A stretch of 64,000 nucleotides of DNA from ZC4RG17 sp036259475 (lineage in GTDB: Bacteria; Actinomycetota; Acidimicrobiia; Spongiisociales; ZC4RG35). The stretch's first letter is position 1. Each line of letters starts with the position of its first letter. Made by a program: the position numbers and the translations under genes. The notes beneath the pieces were generated by a model. It was given only the letters and a program-made list of their open reading frames with translations, had not been told where the DNA came from and searched no databases. This document shows, in pieces, positions 7,536-17,599 of the stretch. The stretch is from assembly GCA_036259475.1 (NCBI GenBank), contig DATABS010000021.1:68460-132459 (forward strand), given 5' to 3'.

Positions 7536-10280
7536 TCAGTCGTCGGCCGCCATGCGCCGGAGAACGTAGTGCAGGATTCCGCCATTGCGGAGGTATTCGA
7601 TTTCGATCGGTGTGTCGACGCGGGCGATCGCATCAAAGCGGGTCGTCGAGCCGTCCGCCTTCGTCGCGGTTACGGTCACCGCCTTGCGTGGCGTCAGCCG
7701 ATCGTCGACGTCGATGTCGAATGTCTCAGTGCCGTCGAGACCCAGGCTGTCAGCGTTGGCGTCCTCGGGGAACTGCAGCGGAAGGACACCCATCATCACC
7801 AGGTTCGAGCGGTGAATCCTCTCGAAGGATGTGGCGATGACCGCCTTGACGCCCAGCAGGAAGGTGCCCTTGGCGGCCCAGTCCCGGGAAGAGCCCATGC
7901 CGTAATCGATGCCGGCGAGCACGACCAGCGGGACACCGGCCTGCTGGTAGGCGCGGGAGGCCTCGTAGATGGATGTGACCTCTCCGGTCAGGAGATTGGT
8001 GGTCCACCCGCCTTCGGTTCCCGGAGCGAGCTGGTTGCGCACCCGGATGTTGGCAAAGGTCCCTCGAGTCATGACCTGATCGTTGCCGCGGCGCGAACCG
8101 TACGAGTTGAACATCGCCGGTTGCACACCCTTGGAGATCAGGTACTGGCCGGCGGGGGAGTCGGCGGCGATGGAGCCCGCCGGGCTGATGTGGTCGGTTG
8201 TCACCGAATCACCCAGCTTGGCCAGCACGCGAGCCCCCCGGACCGGCCGGATGCGTTCGATATCGGGACCGAGGCCGGTGAAGAACGGAGGATGCTGGAT
8301 GTAGGTCGAGTCGTCCGACCAGTCGTAGAGGGCGGAGCCGGTGGTCTCGATCTGCCGCCACTCTTCGGAGCCGCTGAACACGTCGGCATACTTCTCGCGG
8401 AACTTCTTCTCGTCGACGTGCTCACCGACGACCGCGGCGATTTCAGCCTGGCTGGGCCAGATGTCCCGCAGATAGACGTCGTTGCCGTCGCGATCCGTCC
8501 CCAGGGGCTCGTTGACGGGATCCCAGTCGACGGTCCCTGCCAGGGCGTAGGCGACGACCAGCGGCGGGGAGGCGAGATAGTTGGCCCGGACGTCAGGTGA
8601 GATGCGACCTTCGAAGTTGCGGTTACCCGACAGGACCGACGTCGCCACGAGGTCATGGGAATGGATCGCTTCCGATATCGGCTCGGGGAGGGGTCCGGAA
8701 TTGCCGATGCATGTGGTGCAGCCGTAGCCCACGAGGTAGAAGCCCAGCGTCTCCAGATCGTCGATGAGGCCCGCCGCCTCCAGATACTCCGTCACCACCT
8801 TCGAGCCGGGAGCGAGTGAGCTCTTGACCCAGGGCTTCCGTTCGAGTCCGAGATTGGCCGCCTTCCGGGCGACCAGCCCCGCCGCCATCATGACGTCGGG
8901 ATTGGACGTGTTGGTGCAGGAGGTGATGGCGGCGATCACCACGTCGCCGTTGTTCAACTCGAACGTGTTGTCCTCGTATGTCACCGGGGCGCCATCGGCC
9001 CGTTCCATGACGGCGGCGGCCGTTGCGGCCGGTGCGCCACCTTCATCGTTCCATTCGCTCACCCCGCCCCGGCCATCCGAGGGGCCGGACTTGCCGAAAG
9101 TGATCTCGAGGTCCTGGCGCCACTGTGACTTCATCGCCGACAGGGAAATCCGGTCCTGGGGTCGCTTCGGACCCGCCATCGAGGGCTCGACGGTCGACAG
9201 GTCTAGTTCCAGGTCGGCGGAGTAGACGATCTGGCGCGTGTCGTCTCGCCATAGACCCTGGGTCCGGTAGTAGGTCTCGACGGTTTCGACTAGGTCTTCG
9301 TCGCGGCCGGTTAAGCGCATGTAGCGGATCGTCTGCTCGTCGACCGGGAAGAATCCGACCGTGGCTCCGTATTCGGGGGCCATGTTGGCGATGGTTGCCC
9401 GGTTGGCCACCGGCATCGCGGCAAGACCGGGCCCGTGGAATTCCACGAACTTCCCGACGACGCCGAGTTCGCGCAGCATCTGCGTGACCCGGAGCACCAG
9501 GTCGGTGGCGGTGGCTCCCTCGGGCAGGGCGCCGGTCATCCGGAATCCCACCACCTCGGGGAGCAGCATGTAGATCGGCTGGCCCACCATCGCCGCCTCG
9601 GCTTCGATTCCCCCCACGCCCCAGCCGACGACGCCGAGGCCGTTGATCATCGTGGTGTGGCTGTCGGTTCCGACCAGCGAATCGGGATAGAGCCACGTGC
9701 CGTCATCCCAAACCACCTTGGCGAGATACTCCAGGTTGACCTGATGCACGATGCCGGTAGCCGGAGGAACCACCCGGAAACTCTCGAAGGCAGATTGGCC
9801 CCATTTGAGGAATTCGTAGCGCTCCCGGTTCCGCTCGAATTCTCGCCGGGAGTTGATGACCAACGAGTCGGGCCGGTTGAACGAATCCACCTGGACCGAG
9901 TGGTCGACCACCAGGTCGGCGGGGATGAGCGGGTTGACCTTCTGGGCGGCCTGCGTCTCGCCGGTCATCTCGACGATGGCGGCCCGCATCGCGGCGAGGT
10001 CGACGATGGAGGGCACTCCGGTGAAGTCCTGGAGCACGACTCGCCCGGGAATGAACGGGATCTCGGTGTCTACCGAGTTGCGGGCGTCGTACCCGGCGAT
10101 GGCGCGAACGTCTTCGGGGTCGATGGCGGGATTGTCCAGGTTCCGAAGCGCCGACTCGAGCAGCACTTTGATGGAGTAAGGAAGCTGGTCGGCTCCTTCC
10201 ACCGCGTCGAGGTGAGCGATTTTGCGCTCACCAAGGGGGGTTTCGACAGTGGCATGGGCCCCGAATGGGTCAGGGGACAT
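7536..10280 (-). CDS. acnA: Aconitate hydratase AcnA
   Basis: A 914-residue enzyme of the AcnA/IRP1 type interconverting citrate and isocitrate in the TCA cycle. The [4Fe-4S] ligands are visible as Cys in ITSCTNTSNP and the pair in YGCTTCIGNSG. The C-terminal swivel domain carries the SSRDWAAKG active-site motif. Length matches the family (about 900). The ATG is preceded by GAAAGGA. The SufR-like regulator lies 88 bases upstream on the same strand and the TlpA-like gene 2 bases downstream, suggesting an operon. A second, shorter aconitase-family gene occurs at about 45-47 kb. Confidence 0.96.
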   Translation of the reverse strand: MSPDPFGAHATVETPLGERKIAHLDAVEGADQLPYSIKVLLESALRNLDNPAIDPEDVRAIAGYDARNSVDTEIPFIPGRVVLQDFTGVPSIVDLAAMRAAIVEMTGETQAAQKVNPLIPADLVVDHSVQVDSFNRPDSLVINSRREFERNRERYEFLKWGQSAFESFRVVPPATGIVHQVNLEYLAKVVWDDGTWLYPDSLVGTDSHTTMINGLGVVGWGVGGIEAEAAMVGQPIYMLLPEVVGFRMTGALPEGATATDLVLRVTQMLRELGVVGKFVEFHGPGLAAMPVANRATIANMAPEYGATVGFFPVDEQTIRYMRLTGRDEDLVETVETYYRTQGLWRDDTRQIVYSADLELDLSTVEPSMAGPKRPQDRISLSAMKSQWRQDLEITFGKSGPSDGRGGVSEWNDEGGAPAATAAAVMERADGAPVTYEDNTFELNNGDVVIAAITSCTNTSNPDVMMAAGLVARKAANLGLERKPWVKSSLAPGSKVVTEYLEAAGLIDDLETLGFYLVGYGCTTCIGNSGPLPEPISEAIHSHDLVATSVLSGNRNFEGRISPDVRANYLASPPLVVAYALAGTVDWDPVNEPLGTDRDGNDVYLRDIWPSQAEIAAVVGEHVDEKKFREKYADVFSGSEEWRQIETTGSALYDWSDDSTYIQHPPFFTGLGPDIERIRPVRGARVLAKLGDSVTTDHISPAGSIAADSPAGQYLISKGVQPAMFNSYGSRRGNDQVMTRGTFANIRVRNQLAPGTEGGWTTNLLTGEVTSIYEASRAYQQAGVPLVVLAGIDYGMGSSRDWAAKGTFLLGVKAVIATSFERIHRSNLVMMGVLPLQFPEDANADSLGLDGTETFDIDVDDRLTPRKAVTVTATKADGSTTRFDAIARVDTPIEIEYLRNGGILHYVLRRMAADD

Positions 10281-10368
10281 CGTGTCCTTTCGGTCAGGTA
10301 TCGGCCGTTCCGAGTCTATTGCGAAGCCGGGGCCACCCTAAGCGGACGCAGGCGGCCTCCGAGACCCG

Positions 10369-11088
10369 CTACGGAGCCTGGCCGATGCTGACCGGGACGC
10401 TGGTGACGCAGTCGTCGCCCGGCTGGCTGCGGGGCACCAGCACGGGCTCGCACCCGGCGTCCAGGCTCCCCACGAGACCGGTGATTATTCCCCGGTCGAG
10501 TGAGCACACGACGTCGGGGTGGTCGGAGGCAGCCTCGCCGAAGGGGCAATGCGAAGTGAGGAGGCGCTGTCCTTCCACGTCGGGGTCCATGCTGAAGCCG
10601 AGTCCCGTCATGGCGACGGCCACCGCCTGGACCGCCTCGGCGTAGCCGGCGTCCTCCGGTGCCCCGATCTCCTCGGCGAGTTCCCGCCCATACTCCACTC
10701 CCACTTCCTGGGCTATCCCGCTCACCTGGTCCGGAGCGACCCTCTGCAACACCCGCATCAGGAGCTCGACGAGGAGTTCGTAGCGGCGGGGCGAGAAGTG
10801 GATGGACACCTCGCGCTTGGAAGCCTCGTACGTCTTGGCGGGACGGCCGGCGCCGGGCCCGGATTTGCCGGTGTGGCGGCGGTGGGAAACGACGAGCCAA
10901 CCGTCGGTGGCCAGCTTGTCCAGGTGGTGACGGGCGACATTGGGATGGATCTCGAACAGTTCGGCGATGCGAGCGGTCGTCATCGGCGACGCTGACTCCC
11001 GGATGGCGACGTAGATTGCCCGCCGGGTGGGATCCCCGAGGGCGGCCGTGAGGTCGGCGATCTGTGAGTCGAGAGAGGCGAGATCCAT
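10369..11088 (-). CDS. SufR-like HTH transcriptional regulator with four-cysteine C-terminus
   Basis: About 239 residues. An N-terminal ArsR/winged-helix region (LTAALGDPTRRAIYVAI, then IAELFEIHPNVARHHLDKL) is followed by a C-terminal domain ending in four cysteines arranged C-x13-C-x17-C-x13-C (first in SHCPFGE). This resembles SufR-type regulators, which hold an Fe-S cluster and control Fe-S cluster biogenesis genes, although the spacing is not identical to the cyanobacterial pattern I recall. It lies upstream of acnA (an Fe-S enzyme) and faces mrp (an Fe-S carrier), so Fe-S or redox sensing is a well-supported inference. The start is the ATG opening the HTH domain; the long upstream frame would cross the promoter region. 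Confidence 0.78.
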   Translation of the reverse strand: MDLASLDSQIADLTAALGDPTRRAIYVAIRESASPMTTARIAELFEIHPNVARHHLDKLATDGWLVVSHRRHTGKSGPGAGRPAKTYEASKREVSIHFSPRRYELLVELLMRVLQRVAPDQVSGIAQEVGVEYGRELAEEIGAPEDAGYAEAVQAVAVAMTGLGFSMDPDVEGQRLLTSHCPFGEAASDHPDVVCSLDRGIITGLVGSLDAGCEPVLVPRSQPGDDCVTSVPVSIGQAP

Positions 11089-11109
11089 GTGGGGGTTACC
11101 TGTGGCCGA

Positions 11110-11150
11110 AACTATAGTTCGCGCCCAGCTTCTAGACACTATCTCTATAG
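11110..11150. promoter_or_regulatory. Candidate operator between the SufR-like regulator and mrp
   Basis: The 74-base divergent intergenic region contains a perfect 10-base palindrome AACTATAGTT (11110-11119). A second CTATAG lies at 11145-11150, exactly 33 bases after the first CTATAG (11112-11117), about three helical turns. The two boxes sit near where divergent promoters would be expected. Regulation by the adjacent four-Cys regulator is an inference; no binding consensus for it is known to me. Confidence 0.4.
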
Positions 11151-11162
11151 GGGAAAACGCCC

Positions 11163-12248
<1,086 letters not shown>

Positions 12249-12251
12249 GGC

Positions 12252-12794
12252 CTACTTGGCCTTGACGACCTGCGTTCCGCCGGCGAACTCGTCATGCCAA
12301 CCCTGGTTGGTGACCGAGTTGCTGATCGTGACCAGGATGTAGATCATCACCGCCAGTTGGGCGAGCCCGCCCAGCACCGGGATCACGGAAAGGGCGAGCC
12401 AGGCGTTGCGCTTGAGGGCTTCCTCCATGGTGGGGTTGCGGCCGCCGGGTCCTTCGACCTTGATACCCATGGCCATCTTTCCCACCGTCTGTCCCTGGTT
12501 GGACTCCATGAAGGCGAAGTATCCGATGGTGAGGGCGGCGAAGATCAGACCGCTGACGAAGGATCCGCCACCGAAGCCCCCGAACATGCCGAATCCGCTC
12601 ACTTCGGCGAACATCGCACCGATCACGAACGGCACGAGGATGATGAAGAAGACGGCGGATAGAAGGGCCCCGTCGATCACTCGGGCGATCACTCGGGCTC
12701 CCAGATCGGCTGGTGCGCCGATCCCCGTCGTCGGTCGGGCCGGCTCGACCGGCATCGGTTGTGGGTCCTGAGGATCGATCGGCTCGTCGGTCAT
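12252..12794 (-). CDS. RDD family membrane protein
   Basis: A 180-residue protein with a short Pro-rich cytoplasmic N-terminus and an RDD domain: the family Arg-x-x-x-Asp motif appears as RVIARVIDGALL at the first membrane helix, followed by two or three more helices and the SNQGQTVGKMAMGIKV loop typical of RDD proteins. Function of the family is unclear, with transport suggested in some cases. The ATG is supported by an AGGAG ribosome binding site. Its stop lies 3 bases from the convergent mrp stop. Confidence 0.85.
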   Translation of the reverse strand: MTDEPIDPQDPQPMPVEPARPTTGIGAPADLGARVIARVIDGALLSAVFFIILVPFVIGAMFAEVSGFGMFGGFGGGSFVSGLIFAALTIGYFAFMESNQGQTVGKMAMGIKVEGPGGRNPTMEEALKRNAWLALSVIPVLGGLAQLAVMIYILVTISNSVTNQGWHDEFAGGTQVVKAK

Positions 12795-12866
12795 CGTCGT
12801 CTCCTGGTGGCTGTCGGCGGCTGCGGGGCACCATAGTGGGAGGCAGGTGCGTTTTGCCGCCTATCT

Positions 12867-13256
12867 TCAGACGGGAGGCAAGGACCCCGTCGCCAGCCTG
12901 ATCAGCCAGGTCAGGGCGAAGAGAGCAGCCAGCGCCAACACACCCCGATCGACGATCCGGCGGTCTAGGCGGAACGGCCGACCCTGCCGCCGAACGAGTC
13001 CCAGGAACCATGCCGCCCCGAAAGCCAGTCCGACTGGGACGATCAGGGGATGGAAGGCAAAAGCGGCGACGATCTCCCCATTCATCAGGGCGGCGCCGGC
13101 GCGGGTCAGTCCGCATCCCGGACACGCCGTCCCGGTGAGGAGGGCGAACGGACAGATCGTCGGGCCGCCTCCGGTTGGAACGACGGCCAGGCCGGCGGCC
13201 ACCAGCAGCGGAAGAGCCATCCACACGGCCCGGGCGATCCGTCCCGCTCGGAGCAT
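12867..13256 (-). CDS. DUF2752 membrane protein
   Basis: A 129-residue protein with three to four membrane helices and the DUF2752 signature CPFALLTGTACPGCGLTRA (about residues 35-53), which holds three conserved cysteines. The family is widespread in actinobacteria and bacteroidetes; function unknown. It sits between a DUF4190 protein (4 bases away, upstream in the same direction) and the RDD protein, forming a small run of uncharacterised membrane proteins on the minus strand. Confidence 0.82.
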   Translation of the reverse strand: MLRAGRIARAVWMALPLLVAAGLAVVPTGGGPTICPFALLTGTACPGCGLTRAGAALMNGEIVAAFAFHPLIVPVGLAFGAAWFLGLVRRQGRPFRLDRRIVDRGVLALAALFALTWLIRLATGSLPPV

Positions 13257-13260
13257 CGGC

Positions 13261-13554
13261 TCAGAAGCCCTGGACGTCTTCGATCGTGAAGAAGGCGCCG
13301 CCCAGGACGATGAACGCCAGGAAGATGACAGTGCCGATCAGGAACAGCACGCCGACGACGATGGCGATGATGCGAGCGGCGTTGGCTGTTCCCTGATTGG
13401 CCGGATCCCGCCGTCCGGCCGTGATCGCCTCCAACTCGTTGCGGGCCTGGATGTAGCCGACGATGGCGGCAGGCCCACAGCAGACCAGACCGACGATGCT
13501 CCAGATGAGGGCGCTGGTGGCCTGGCTGGCCTCGGGGTAGGCGGGCGTTGTCAT
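13261..13554 (-). CDS. DUF4190-type small membrane protein
   Basis: A 97-residue protein with two hydrophobic hairpin helices: SALIWSIVGLVCCGPAAIVG near residues 13-32 and IIAIVVGVLFLIGTVIFLAF near 62-81. The linker NELEAITAGRRDPANQG resembles the DUF4190 arrangement. No enzymatic motif is present and the function is unknown. It is followed after 4 bases by the DUF2752 gene, so the two are likely cotranscribed. Confidence 0.7.
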   Translation of the reverse strand: MTTPAYPEASQATSALIWSIVGLVCCGPAAIVGYIQARNELEAITAGRRDPANQGTANAARIIAIVVGVLFLIGTVIFLAFIVLGGAFFTIEDVQGF

Positions 13555-13627
13555 GAGGGCTCCTTGTCGTTGGCGCCCCGGAGGCTACCGGACGACACCA
13601 GCCGCGGGTGGCCCAGCCGACAGTGGG

Positions 13628-14860
13628 TCAGAGAGAGGAGAGGCCGGCGTGGAAGCGTTCGGCCATCTCGCTCACCTGATCGGGGGTCATGATGAGCGGC
13701 GGCGACACCTGGAGACCGCCGCCACCAACTGCGCGGGTGAGGACCCCGGCCTCCCGGCATGCCTTGGCGGCCCGAGCGGGGAGCTTGTCGTCGCTCATGT
13801 CGAGTTGGACGGCGGCCAGGGCGCCCACCCCGCTGCGAATTTCAGTCACGACGTCGAGATCGGCGAGCGGCGCCAACGCCGTTGGGATCTCCGACTCGAG
13901 TTCCCTCGCCCGCTCGAGGATGCCGTCGCGCTCGATGATGTCCATCACAGCGAGTCCGGCGGCGCAGGAAGCCGAGTGACCCGAGTAGGTGTAGCCGTGG
14001 CGGAATATGTTGCCTGGCTGGTCGAAGAAGGGGGCGGCGATGTGCGGCGCGATCACCACGCCGCCGAGCGGCAGATAACCGCATGTCACTCCCTTGGCGA
14101 AGGTCATCATGTCGGGTTGCAGCCCGAAGCGGCCGGCGGCGAACCAGTCGCCCACCCGACCGAAACCGGTGATGACCTCATCGGAGATATAGAGGCCGCC
14201 GGCGGCCCTGACCGCTTCCCTCACCCGGGTCAGGTAGCTCTCGGGCACCGGCCTCACACCTCCGGCGCCGACGACCGCCTCGACGATCATGCCGGCGACG
14301 CGCTCTGGACCGGCATGGTCGATGGCTTTCTCGACCGCCTCCGGATCGTCGTACGGGACGAAGACGATGTCGCCCACCATCGTCCCGTAGCCGAACCGGT
14401 TGGGCTCCATACCCCCGAGGGACGTGCCGTAGGTGTTCATCCCGTGGTAAGCCCACTCCCGGGCGATGAACACGGTCCGTTCCGGCTGGCCGATGGCGGC
14501 GAAGTAGCGGCGGGCGAGTTTGGCAGCGGTATCGACGGCATCGGATCCGCCCAGTCCGAAAAAGACCTTGGAGGCGGGGTCCGGGGACACCGCGGCGATG
14601 CGGTCGGCGAGTTCGATCGGTGGTCTGGTGCCATAGTCGATGAACGAATGGAAGACGGGCAGCTTCTCCATCTGCCGGGTGACCGCGTCGATCACCTCTC
14701 TCCGGCCGTAGCCGATGTTGGCGTACCAGAGCCCGGCGGCGGCGTCGAGGAAGCGATTCCCTTCCTCGTCGAAGACGTGCACCCCCTCGGCCCGGTCGAT
14801 GATGAACGGGGAATGCTGTACGGCGTGCATGTCTGCGAAGGGATGCCAGAAAGCGCTCAT
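13628..14860 (-). CDS. Class III (omega-amino acid type) PLP aminotransferase
   Basis: A 410-residue aspartate-aminotransferase superfamily enzyme of class III. Visible motifs are the cofactor-binding GGSDAVDTAAKLAR region, the YISDEVITGFGRVG motif holding the PLP-ring Asp, and the Schiff-base Lys in TFAKGVTCGYLPLGG. The family includes beta-alanine:pyruvate, taurine:pyruvate and putrescine/diamine transaminases. Because the neighbouring genes form a polyamine transport and degradation set, an omega-amine or diamine substrate is a reasonable inference, but it cannot be fixed from sequence. It is divergent from the amidohydrolase gene across 67 bases. Confidence 0.88.
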   Translation of the reverse strand: MSAFWHPFADMHAVQHSPFIIDRAEGVHVFDEEGNRFLDAAAGLWYANIGYGRREVIDAVTRQMEKLPVFHSFIDYGTRPPIELADRIAAVSPDPASKVFFGLGGSDAVDTAAKLARRYFAAIGQPERTVFIAREWAYHGMNTYGTSLGGMEPNRFGYGTMVGDIVFVPYDDPEAVEKAIDHAGPERVAGMIVEAVVGAGGVRPVPESYLTRVREAVRAAGGLYISDEVITGFGRVGDWFAAGRFGLQPDMMTFAKGVTCGYLPLGGVVIAPHIAAPFFDQPGNIFRHGYTYSGHSASCAAGLAVMDIIERDGILERARELESEIPTALAPLADLDVVTEIRSGVGALAAVQLDMSDDKLPARAAKACREAGVLTRAVGGGGLQVSPPLIMTPDQVSEMAERFHAGLSSL

Positions 14861-14927
14861 ACAGCTGAGGGTAACGGCTCACCCGGGCGGCGGCGGCAGG
14901 CGGGATCGTGGGTACGCTTTGCCCGCT

Positions 14928-16532
14928 GTGGCTGAGCACACCATCTTCCTCAACGGCATGGTCTTCACCGCCGACGCCGCCCGCAGTTGGGCTCGCGCCG
15001 TGGCGGTGCGGGGCGACCGCATCGTGGCGGTGGGTGACGAGACCGACGTGGCCCCATTTCTCGCCGGTGCCGACCTGATCGATCTGGAGGGTCGTCTTCT
15101 CACACCTGGTTTCACCGACGCCCACGTTCATCCTCACCACGGCGGCCGCAAACTCCTCGCATGCAACCTGCTCGACGCGACGGGAGCCGACGAGGCGCTC
15201 CGGCTGATCGGCGCCTATGCCGACACCCATCCCGACGAACCGTGGATCCAGGGAGGTGGATGGTCCCAGGACTGGTTCGAACGGGGATGCCCTCCGGGAC
15301 GCTTGCTCGACGATGTAGTCAGCGACCGGCCGATTTTCCTCACCAACCGCGACGGCCACGGAGCCTGGGTCAACGCCGCCGCCCTGCGTCTCGCCGGTGT
15401 CACCGCCGACACCGCCGATCCCGACGACGGGCGCATCGAGCGGTTGGCCGACGGCACGCCCCAGGGGACGCTCCACGAAGGGGCGATGGCCCTGGTGGCG
15501 GGGGTGATTCCCGAAGAGACCGACGCCGAGGTGGAGGCGGCGCTTTTGGCGGGCCAAGCCCACCTCCTTTCGTTTGGGATCACCGGATGGACCGACGCCT
15601 GGGTCGAAGAACCGCTCCACAACGCCTACCGGCGGGTGGCGGAGCGGGGTGACCTGATCGGTTCGGTCATCGGGGCGTTGTGGTGGGACAGGGATTCAGG
15701 CCTGGAGCAGATCGAACGCCTGGAGGAGTGGCGGAGCGAAGAAGCAGACGGTTACCGGCCCAAGGCGGTGAAGCTCATGCTCGACGGGGTGGTGGAGAAC
15801 CACACTGCTTCCATGCTCGAGCCGTACCGGAAGGTGGGGGGAACCGGAATCGACATGATCGACCCCGCCCTCCTCAAGGACATCGTCACCCATCTCGACG
15901 CGGCCGGTTTCCAATGCCACTTCCACGCCATCGGTGACGCCGCCGTGCGCAGCGCCCTCGATGCGGTCGAGGCGGCGCGGATCGACCATGGCTGGTCGGG
16001 CCTGCGCCACAGCATCGCCCACATCCAGGTGATCCACCCTGCTGACATTCCGCGGTTCCACCGCTTGGGAGTCGCCGCCAACGCTCAGCCGCTGTGGGCC
16101 TGCCGCGACGGCTACCAGGAGGTGCTGACCCAGCCGTTCCTGGGTCCCGACCGGACGTCGTGGCAGTACCCGTTCGGCTCCCTGCTGCGGTCAGGCGCCA
16201 CCCTGGTCGGAGGGTCGGACTGGTCGGTCTCGACGTGCGATGTCATGGCCCAAATCCATGTCGCCGTGACCCGCCGGCCCGTCGGAGACGATTCGCTTGC
16301 CCCGTTGGGCCCCGAAGAGGCGATCGATCCCCTGACCGCCCTGTCGCTTTACACGGCCCGATCGGCCTGGCACAACCACGACGAGGGATCCCGGGGAGTG
16401 CTGGCCGTAGGTAATCTGGCCGACCTCGTGGTAATGGATCGGAACCCCTTCAGCGACGGCTCCTTCGGCGAGGCGCGCGTCGACATGGTGCTCGCCCGCG
16501 GCCGGCAGGTATCCGGGCGGGAGCCGGCATGA
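14928..16532 (+). CDS. Amidohydrolase 3 family (YtcJ-like) metal-dependent hydrolase
   Basis: About 534 residues with the amidohydrolase fold. The metal-binding motif TPGFTDAHVHPHH opens the barrel; FHAIGDAAVRSALDA and HSIAHIQVIHPAD carry the later His ligands; and VGGSDWSVST carries the C-terminal Asp. This matches the YtcJ/AmidoHydro_3 group of exo-enzyme hydrolases with poorly defined amide substrates. I chose the GTG at 14928, which starts directly at the family N-terminus (EHTIFLNGMVFT); the longer open frame is antisense overlap with the aminotransferase. Its stop overlaps the ATP-binding gene of the transporter (ATGA), so it belongs to that operon. Confidence 0.88.
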   Translation: MAEHTIFLNGMVFTADAARSWARAVAVRGDRIVAVGDETDVAPFLAGADLIDLEGRLLTPGFTDAHVHPHHGGRKLLACNLLDATGADEALRLIGAYADTHPDEPWIQGGGWSQDWFERGCPPGRLLDDVVSDRPIFLTNRDGHGAWVNAAALRLAGVTADTADPDDGRIERLADGTPQGTLHEGAMALVAGVIPEETDAEVEAALLAGQAHLLSFGITGWTDAWVEEPLHNAYRRVAERGDLIGSVIGALWWDRDSGLEQIERLEEWRSEEADGYRPKAVKLMLDGVVENHTASMLEPYRKVGGTGIDMIDPALLKDIVTHLDAAGFQCHFHAIGDAAVRSALDAVEAARIDHGWSGLRHSIAHIQVIHPADIPRFHRLGVAANAQPLWACRDGYQEVLTQPFLGPDRTSWQYPFGSLLRSGATLVGGSDWSVSTCDVMAQIHVAVTRRPVGDDSLAPLGPEEAIDPLTALSLYTARSAWHNHDEGSRGVLAVGNLADLVVMDRNPFSDGSFGEARVDMVLARGRQVSGREPA

Positions 16533-17599
16533 CGCAACCGGCCGTCGAGTTGGCGGCCGTGTCGAAGCGGTTCGGCGACGTCATCGCGGTGGACGACGTC
16601 GACCTGACGATCGGCAACGGCGAGTTCTTCTCGCTGCTCGGCCCCTCCGGTTGCGGGAAGACGACCACGCTCAGGATGATCGCCGGCTTCGAATTTCCGA
16701 CCGAAGGTTCGATCCTCATCCAAGGCAAGGAGATGGGCCTCCTCCCTCCCAATCAACGACCGGTCAACACCGTTTTCCAGTCCTACGCCCTCTTCCCCCA
16801 CATGACGGTGGCCGACAACGTCGCCTTCGGCCTGGAGATGAAGAAACTTCCCTCGGCGGAGGTCTCGTCGCGAGTCGGCCGGGTCCTCGACCAGGTGCAG
16901 CTTCGCTCCCGGGCCGACGCCAAGCCTTCCGAGCTCTCCGGTGGCCAGAGGCAGCGAGTGGCGCTAGCCCGGGCGCTGGTCAACGAGCCGGAGGTCCTCC
17001 TGCTCGACGAGCCCCTCGGCGCACTCGACCTCAAGTTACGCCAGAGCATGCAGGTCGAGTTGAAAGACCTGCAGGCCCGGGTCGGCATCACCTTCATCTA
17101 CGTCACCCATGACCAGGAAGAGGCGCTCACGATGTCGGACCGGATCGGCGTCATGGACAACGGCCGGCTCCTGCAGGTGGGTGAGCCGGCGGCGATCTAC
17201 GAACGTCCGACTTCCAGGTTCGTGGCCGGCTTCATCGGCGACATCAACCTCCTGTCAGCGACGGTTTCGTCGCCCGACGCGGTACGGCTCGCCAACGGGC
17301 ACGAGCTTCCGATCAGCACCGGGGCCGCCGCCGGAGCGGAGGTCACCCTGGCGCTGCGCCCGGAGCGGATGGAGCTGTTCGACGTGGATGAGTCGATGCC
17401 CGAGCGGCACGCCCGTCTCCGGGGCAAGGTGATCCGCCGCATGTACTACGGCGACGCCTATTACTACGACGTCGAGGTAGGGCTCGACCGGCCGCTCGAG
17501 GTGAAAGAGGAGAACCGCCCCGGCGTCGAAACGTACGACATGGGAGAAGAAGCGATTGTTTGCTGGGATCCGTCGGCGACGAACGTGGTGACGGACTGA
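16529..17599 (+). CDS. potA: Spermidine/putrescine-type ABC transporter ATP-binding protein (PotA-like)
   Basis: A 356-residue ABC ATPase energising an importer. It has a Walker A (GPSGCGKTTT), a Q-loop region (FQSYALFPHMT), an LSGGQRQRVA signature, a Walker B (LLLDEPLGALD) and a switch His (VTHDQEEA), followed by a C-terminal TOBE regulatory domain (about 270-350). The polyamine assignment rests on the PotB/PotC/PotD-like partners downstream and on the nearby agmatinase and amine-oxidising genes. It overlaps the upstream hydrolase by four bases and the downstream permease by one base (TGATG). Confidence 0.92.
   Translation: MTQPAVELAAVSKRFGDVIAVDDVDLTIGNGEFFSLLGPSGCGKTTTLRMIAGFEFPTEGSILIQGKEMGLLPPNQRPVNTVFQSYALFPHMTVADNVAFGLEMKKLPSAEVSSRVGRVLDQVQLRSRADAKPSELSGGQRQRVALARALVNEPEVLLLDEPLGALDLKLRQSMQVELKDLQARVGITFIYVTHDQEEALTMSDRIGVMDNGRLLQVGEPAAIYERPTSRFVAGFIGDINLLSATVSSPDAVRLANGHELPISTGAAAGAEVTLALRPERMELFDVDESMPERHARLRGKVIRRMYYGDAYYYDVEVGLDRPLEVKEENRPGVETYDMGEEAIVCWDPSATNVVTD

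Noticed and set aside
13553..14935. 460-residue plus-strand ORF
   Set aside because: Antisense to the class III aminotransferase; His/Asp/Gly-rich shadow.
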